This document shows, in pieces, positions 62,515 to 64,000 of a DNA stretch of 64,000 nucleotides. The notes beneath the pieces are model-generated. The model was not told where the DNA came from. It saw only the letters and a list, made by a program, of their open reading frames with translations, and searched no databases. Position 1 is the first letter of the stretch. Each line of letters starts with the position of its first letter. Source of the DNA: M3007 sp964550795 (GTDB lineage: Bacteria; Bacteroidota; Bacteroidia; Chitinophagales; Saprospiraceae). The DNA is taken from contig CAZKBH010000012.1 of the NCBI GenBank assembly GCA_964550795.1, positions 1 to 64,000 of the forward strand, written 5' to 3'. Position numbers and translations under genes: made by a program.

Positions 62515-63027
62515 CTAATTCAAATTAATAGATTCTGCCAACGATTTTGCGTAGGCTTCCTGCTCGGATTTGCCCGAGAGTTCGCGGCGAAGCAGTTTTT
62601 CAGCGATTTCAACCGCCATTTGGCCTGCCTGGTTTTTCAAAGAAACCAAAGCTGCTTGCTTTTGATTCTCAATATCCTGGATGGCACTATCCACTTTGCG
62701 GCGATACTCCGCATTGGCGCGTTCTTTGGCTTCTGCAATGATTTCCTCTTTGGCTTCTTTAGCTTCTTTGAGGATTGCCGAACGTTCTTCGCGGGCTTGA
62801 GCAAGCAACTTTTCGTTTTCAGCCTGCAATTGCGACATTTCTTCGCGGGCTTTTTTGGCCTCGTCGAGCGCGGTCTGAATGTCAACCTCCCGCTGCTTGA
62901 GTGCTGCACCGATTGGTTTGAACGCGAAACGGCTCATCAAAAACCAGAAAATCAGGAATATGACCGTTGTCCAAAAAAGTAACCCGGGTTCGGGTTTGAG
63001 TACGTTGAAATCTGCCAGAAACAACAT
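62515..63027 (-). CDS. atpF: ATP synthase Fo subunit b
   Basis: 170 residues. One N-terminal membrane helix (LLFWTTVIFLIFWFLMSRFA) and then a long amphipathic coiled coil (KQREVDIQTALDEAKKAREE, EERSAILKEAKEAKEEIIAE). The end is helical (ELSGKSEQEAYAKSLAESIN). The subunit forms the peripheral stalk with delta. The start ATG at 63025-63027 fits the conserved MLFLADFNVLKPEPG. Confidence 0.95.
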   Translation of the reverse strand: MLFLADFNVLKPEPGLLFWTTVIFLIFWFLMSRFAFKPIGAALKQREVDIQTALDEAKKAREEMSQLQAENEKLLAQAREERSAILKEAKEAKEEIIAEAKERANAEYRRKVDSAIQDIENQKQAALVSLKNQAGQMAVEIAEKLLRRELSGKSEQEAYAKSLAESINLN

Positions 63028-63142
63028 CGTAGAGATGAATTATGAGTTATGCGAAATCGGGCGAAATTCGCCCAGAGCGCTAATTTTTTCAAAAAACCGG
63101 GCCATTGAGTTGCCAACCGCTTCGCGCCGGCCCGGGGTAAAA

Positions 63143-63349
63143 TTACTTAGGAGCGGCTACGAAGAACGACAATACCATGCAAACCAGGGCTGCACCCTCT
63201 ACAAGGGCAGCAGTCAAGATCATGTTTGCGCGGATATCGCCTGCTGCTTCTGGCTGACGGGCGATGCCCTCAACCGCTTTGCCACCGATTTGGCCGATTC
63301 CGAGACCTGCGCCGATTACTGCGAGGCCTGCACCAATTGCTGCGTACAT
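63143..63349 (-). CDS. atpE: ATP synthase Fo subunit c
   Basis: 68 residues with two membrane helices. The Gly-rich first helix has GAGLAVIGAGLGIGQIGG, the loop GIARQPEAAGDI carries the conserved RQP, and helix 2 has ILTAALVEGAALVCMV with the ion-binding Glu near residue 51. The Gln in GIGQIGG recalls the Na+ site, but Ser/Thr after the Glu is replaced by Gly, so proton coupling is more likely; this is inference. The subunits form the rotor ring. Confidence 0.97.
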   Translation of the reverse strand: MYAAIGAGLAVIGAGLGIGQIGGKAVEGIARQPEAAGDIRANMILTAALVEGAALVCMVLSFFVAAPK

Positions 63350-63430
63350 ATTGTATTGAATTTAGTGATGAATCAAATTTGAGATTGGTTTTTTGGATGT
63401 ATTTCAAGCCCATTTAGGGCAAATTTTCTA

Positions 63431-64000
63431 TCAATGGTGGTGCGGCTCTTCAATGGCCGTTCCAATGTACGTGGCACTCAACATGGTGAAGATGAACGCC
63501 TGCAGGAATGCTACCAACAGCTCGAGCGTCATCATGAACAAAGTGAGCGGAATAGATGCTGCGGCACCTGCCATGGAACCTCCGACGCTCAAACCCGCTT
63601 TACCGAGAATAAAAATCAGACTCACAAAACTCAGGATCACGATGTGCCCTGCGGTAATGTTAGCGAAAAGCCGAAGCAGCAGGGTAAATGGTTTGAGGAA
63701 CAATCCCAGCACCTCAATCGGGGTCAGGATGAATATTTTGAGTACAGCTGGCACACCGGGCATCCAAAGGGTGTGTTCCCAGAAATGTCTGTTGGCGCTG
63801 AAAGTTGAAATCAGGAACGTGATGAGCGCCAGTACAATCGTGATTGAAATATTACCTGTTACGTTGGCGCCACCTGGAAAGAAAGGAATTTGACCAATCA
63901 GGTTCAGACCCAGGATAAAGAAGAATGCCGACATCAGATATGGCATGTACTTCTCGTATTTTGGTCCGATATTGGGTTTTGCCACCTCGTCGCGAATGAA
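63431..64000 (-). CDS. atpB: ATP synthase Fo subunit a, partial
   Basis: The frame stays open to the window edge (FIRDE before the GTG at 63985), so the N-terminal part of about 150 or more residues is outside. The visible 190 residues have the membrane helices of the a subunit: ILGLNLIGQIPFFPGGANVT, and the proton-channel helix TLLLRLFANITAGHIVILSF with its essential Arg. The C-terminal helix LELLVAFLQAFIFTMLSATY is followed by IGTAIEEPHHH. It is the first gene of the operon in this window. Confidence 0.95.
   Translation of the reverse strand, partial: FIRDEVAKPNIGPKYEKYMPYLMSAFFFILGLNLIGQIPFFPGGANVTGNISITIVLALITFLISTFSANRHFWEHTLWMPGVPAVLKIFILTPIEVLGLFLKPFTLLLRLFANITAGHIVILSFVSLIFILGKAGLSVGGSMAGAAASIPLTLFMMTLELLVAFLQAFIFTMLSATYIGTAIEEPHHH

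Noticed and set aside
63143..63349. Na+-coupled c-ring
   Set aside because: The Gln of the Na+ signature is present, but the Ser/Thr after the Glu is Gly, so sodium binding is not supported.

Overview
The window reads as a chromosomal contig from a member of the Bacteroidota, most likely Saprospiria (Haliscomenobacter/Lewinella relatives). The evidence is: proteins with type IX secretion (T9SS) type A and type B C-terminal sorting domains, a PorP/SprF-family protein, DUF3137, DUF4340 and PspC-like proteins of the Bacteroidota type, promoters of the TAnnTTTG (-7) type, and almost no Shine-Dalgarno sequences. Two 10-N gaps (19349-19358 and 35268-35277), a one-base frameshift in rimO and an in-frame stop in argS suggest a draft or metagenome-derived assembly. 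No rRNA, tRNA, CRISPR array, prophage or complete insertion sequence was seen.

Layout. 1-8.6 kb: a 5'-truncated helical protein, a HAD phosphatase, ychF, a WbqC-family protein, a DUF3137 protein and smc. 8.6-13 kb: a nested palindromic element, then a large secreted protein with fibronectin-type repeats, a glycosidase-like core and a T9SS tail. 13-20 kb: biotin carboxylase, a Dus enzyme, a CCA-adding-type enzyme, a VWA protein and a saccharopine dehydrogenase-like protein broken by a gap. 20-27 kb: a region with opposed terminators, a TonB-like protein, a DUF4340 protein, a DprE1-like oxidase, rimO (frameshifted), yraN and two tandem LETM1-like paralogues. 27-37 kb: clpB, truB, a PspC-like protein, a TlpA-type thioredoxin, a PorP/SprF protein and a GT39-like mannosyltransferase with TPRs. 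37-47 kb: a CcmE-like haem chaperone of the CxxxY type, a flippase, a type B T9SS protein, a cobalamin riboswitch with a BtuG-like lipoprotein, two small lipoproteins, a UbiA prenyltransferase, Maf and a GT4. 47-56 kb: a LVIVD/choice-of-anchor-B T9SS protein, two methyltransferases, a VanX-type dipeptidase, an alpha/beta hydrolase, duplicated leader fragments and glnS. 55.7-59 kb: argS between two PIN-type toxin-antitoxin pairs. 59-64 kb: atpB-E-F-H-A-G of the F1Fo ATP synthase on the minus strand, closed by a bidirectional terminator.

The genes are mostly housekeeping (translation, tRNA modification, chromosome structure, protein quality control, energy) mixed with envelope and T9SS functions. 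The most unusual feature is the intergenic DNA. Many spacers, including three inside the ATP synthase operon, contain short tandem repeats or long, nearly perfect inverted repeats. The repeat unit differs from place to place (AATGTGGTC, ATGATGAATGATAA, ACGGTTG, GATTGATTC, ATCAACCCTTATAAACC, ATATTCGGTGTTCG), but the fold-back layout recurs. Several larger elements (8624-9101, 27277-27411, 39155-39317, 41645-41805) are nested mirrored hairpins.

The best candidate for a distinct biological system is the riboswitch-controlled BtuG-like surface lipoprotein that has no BtuB next to it. The nested palindromes are the best candidate for undescribed structural or mobile DNA.
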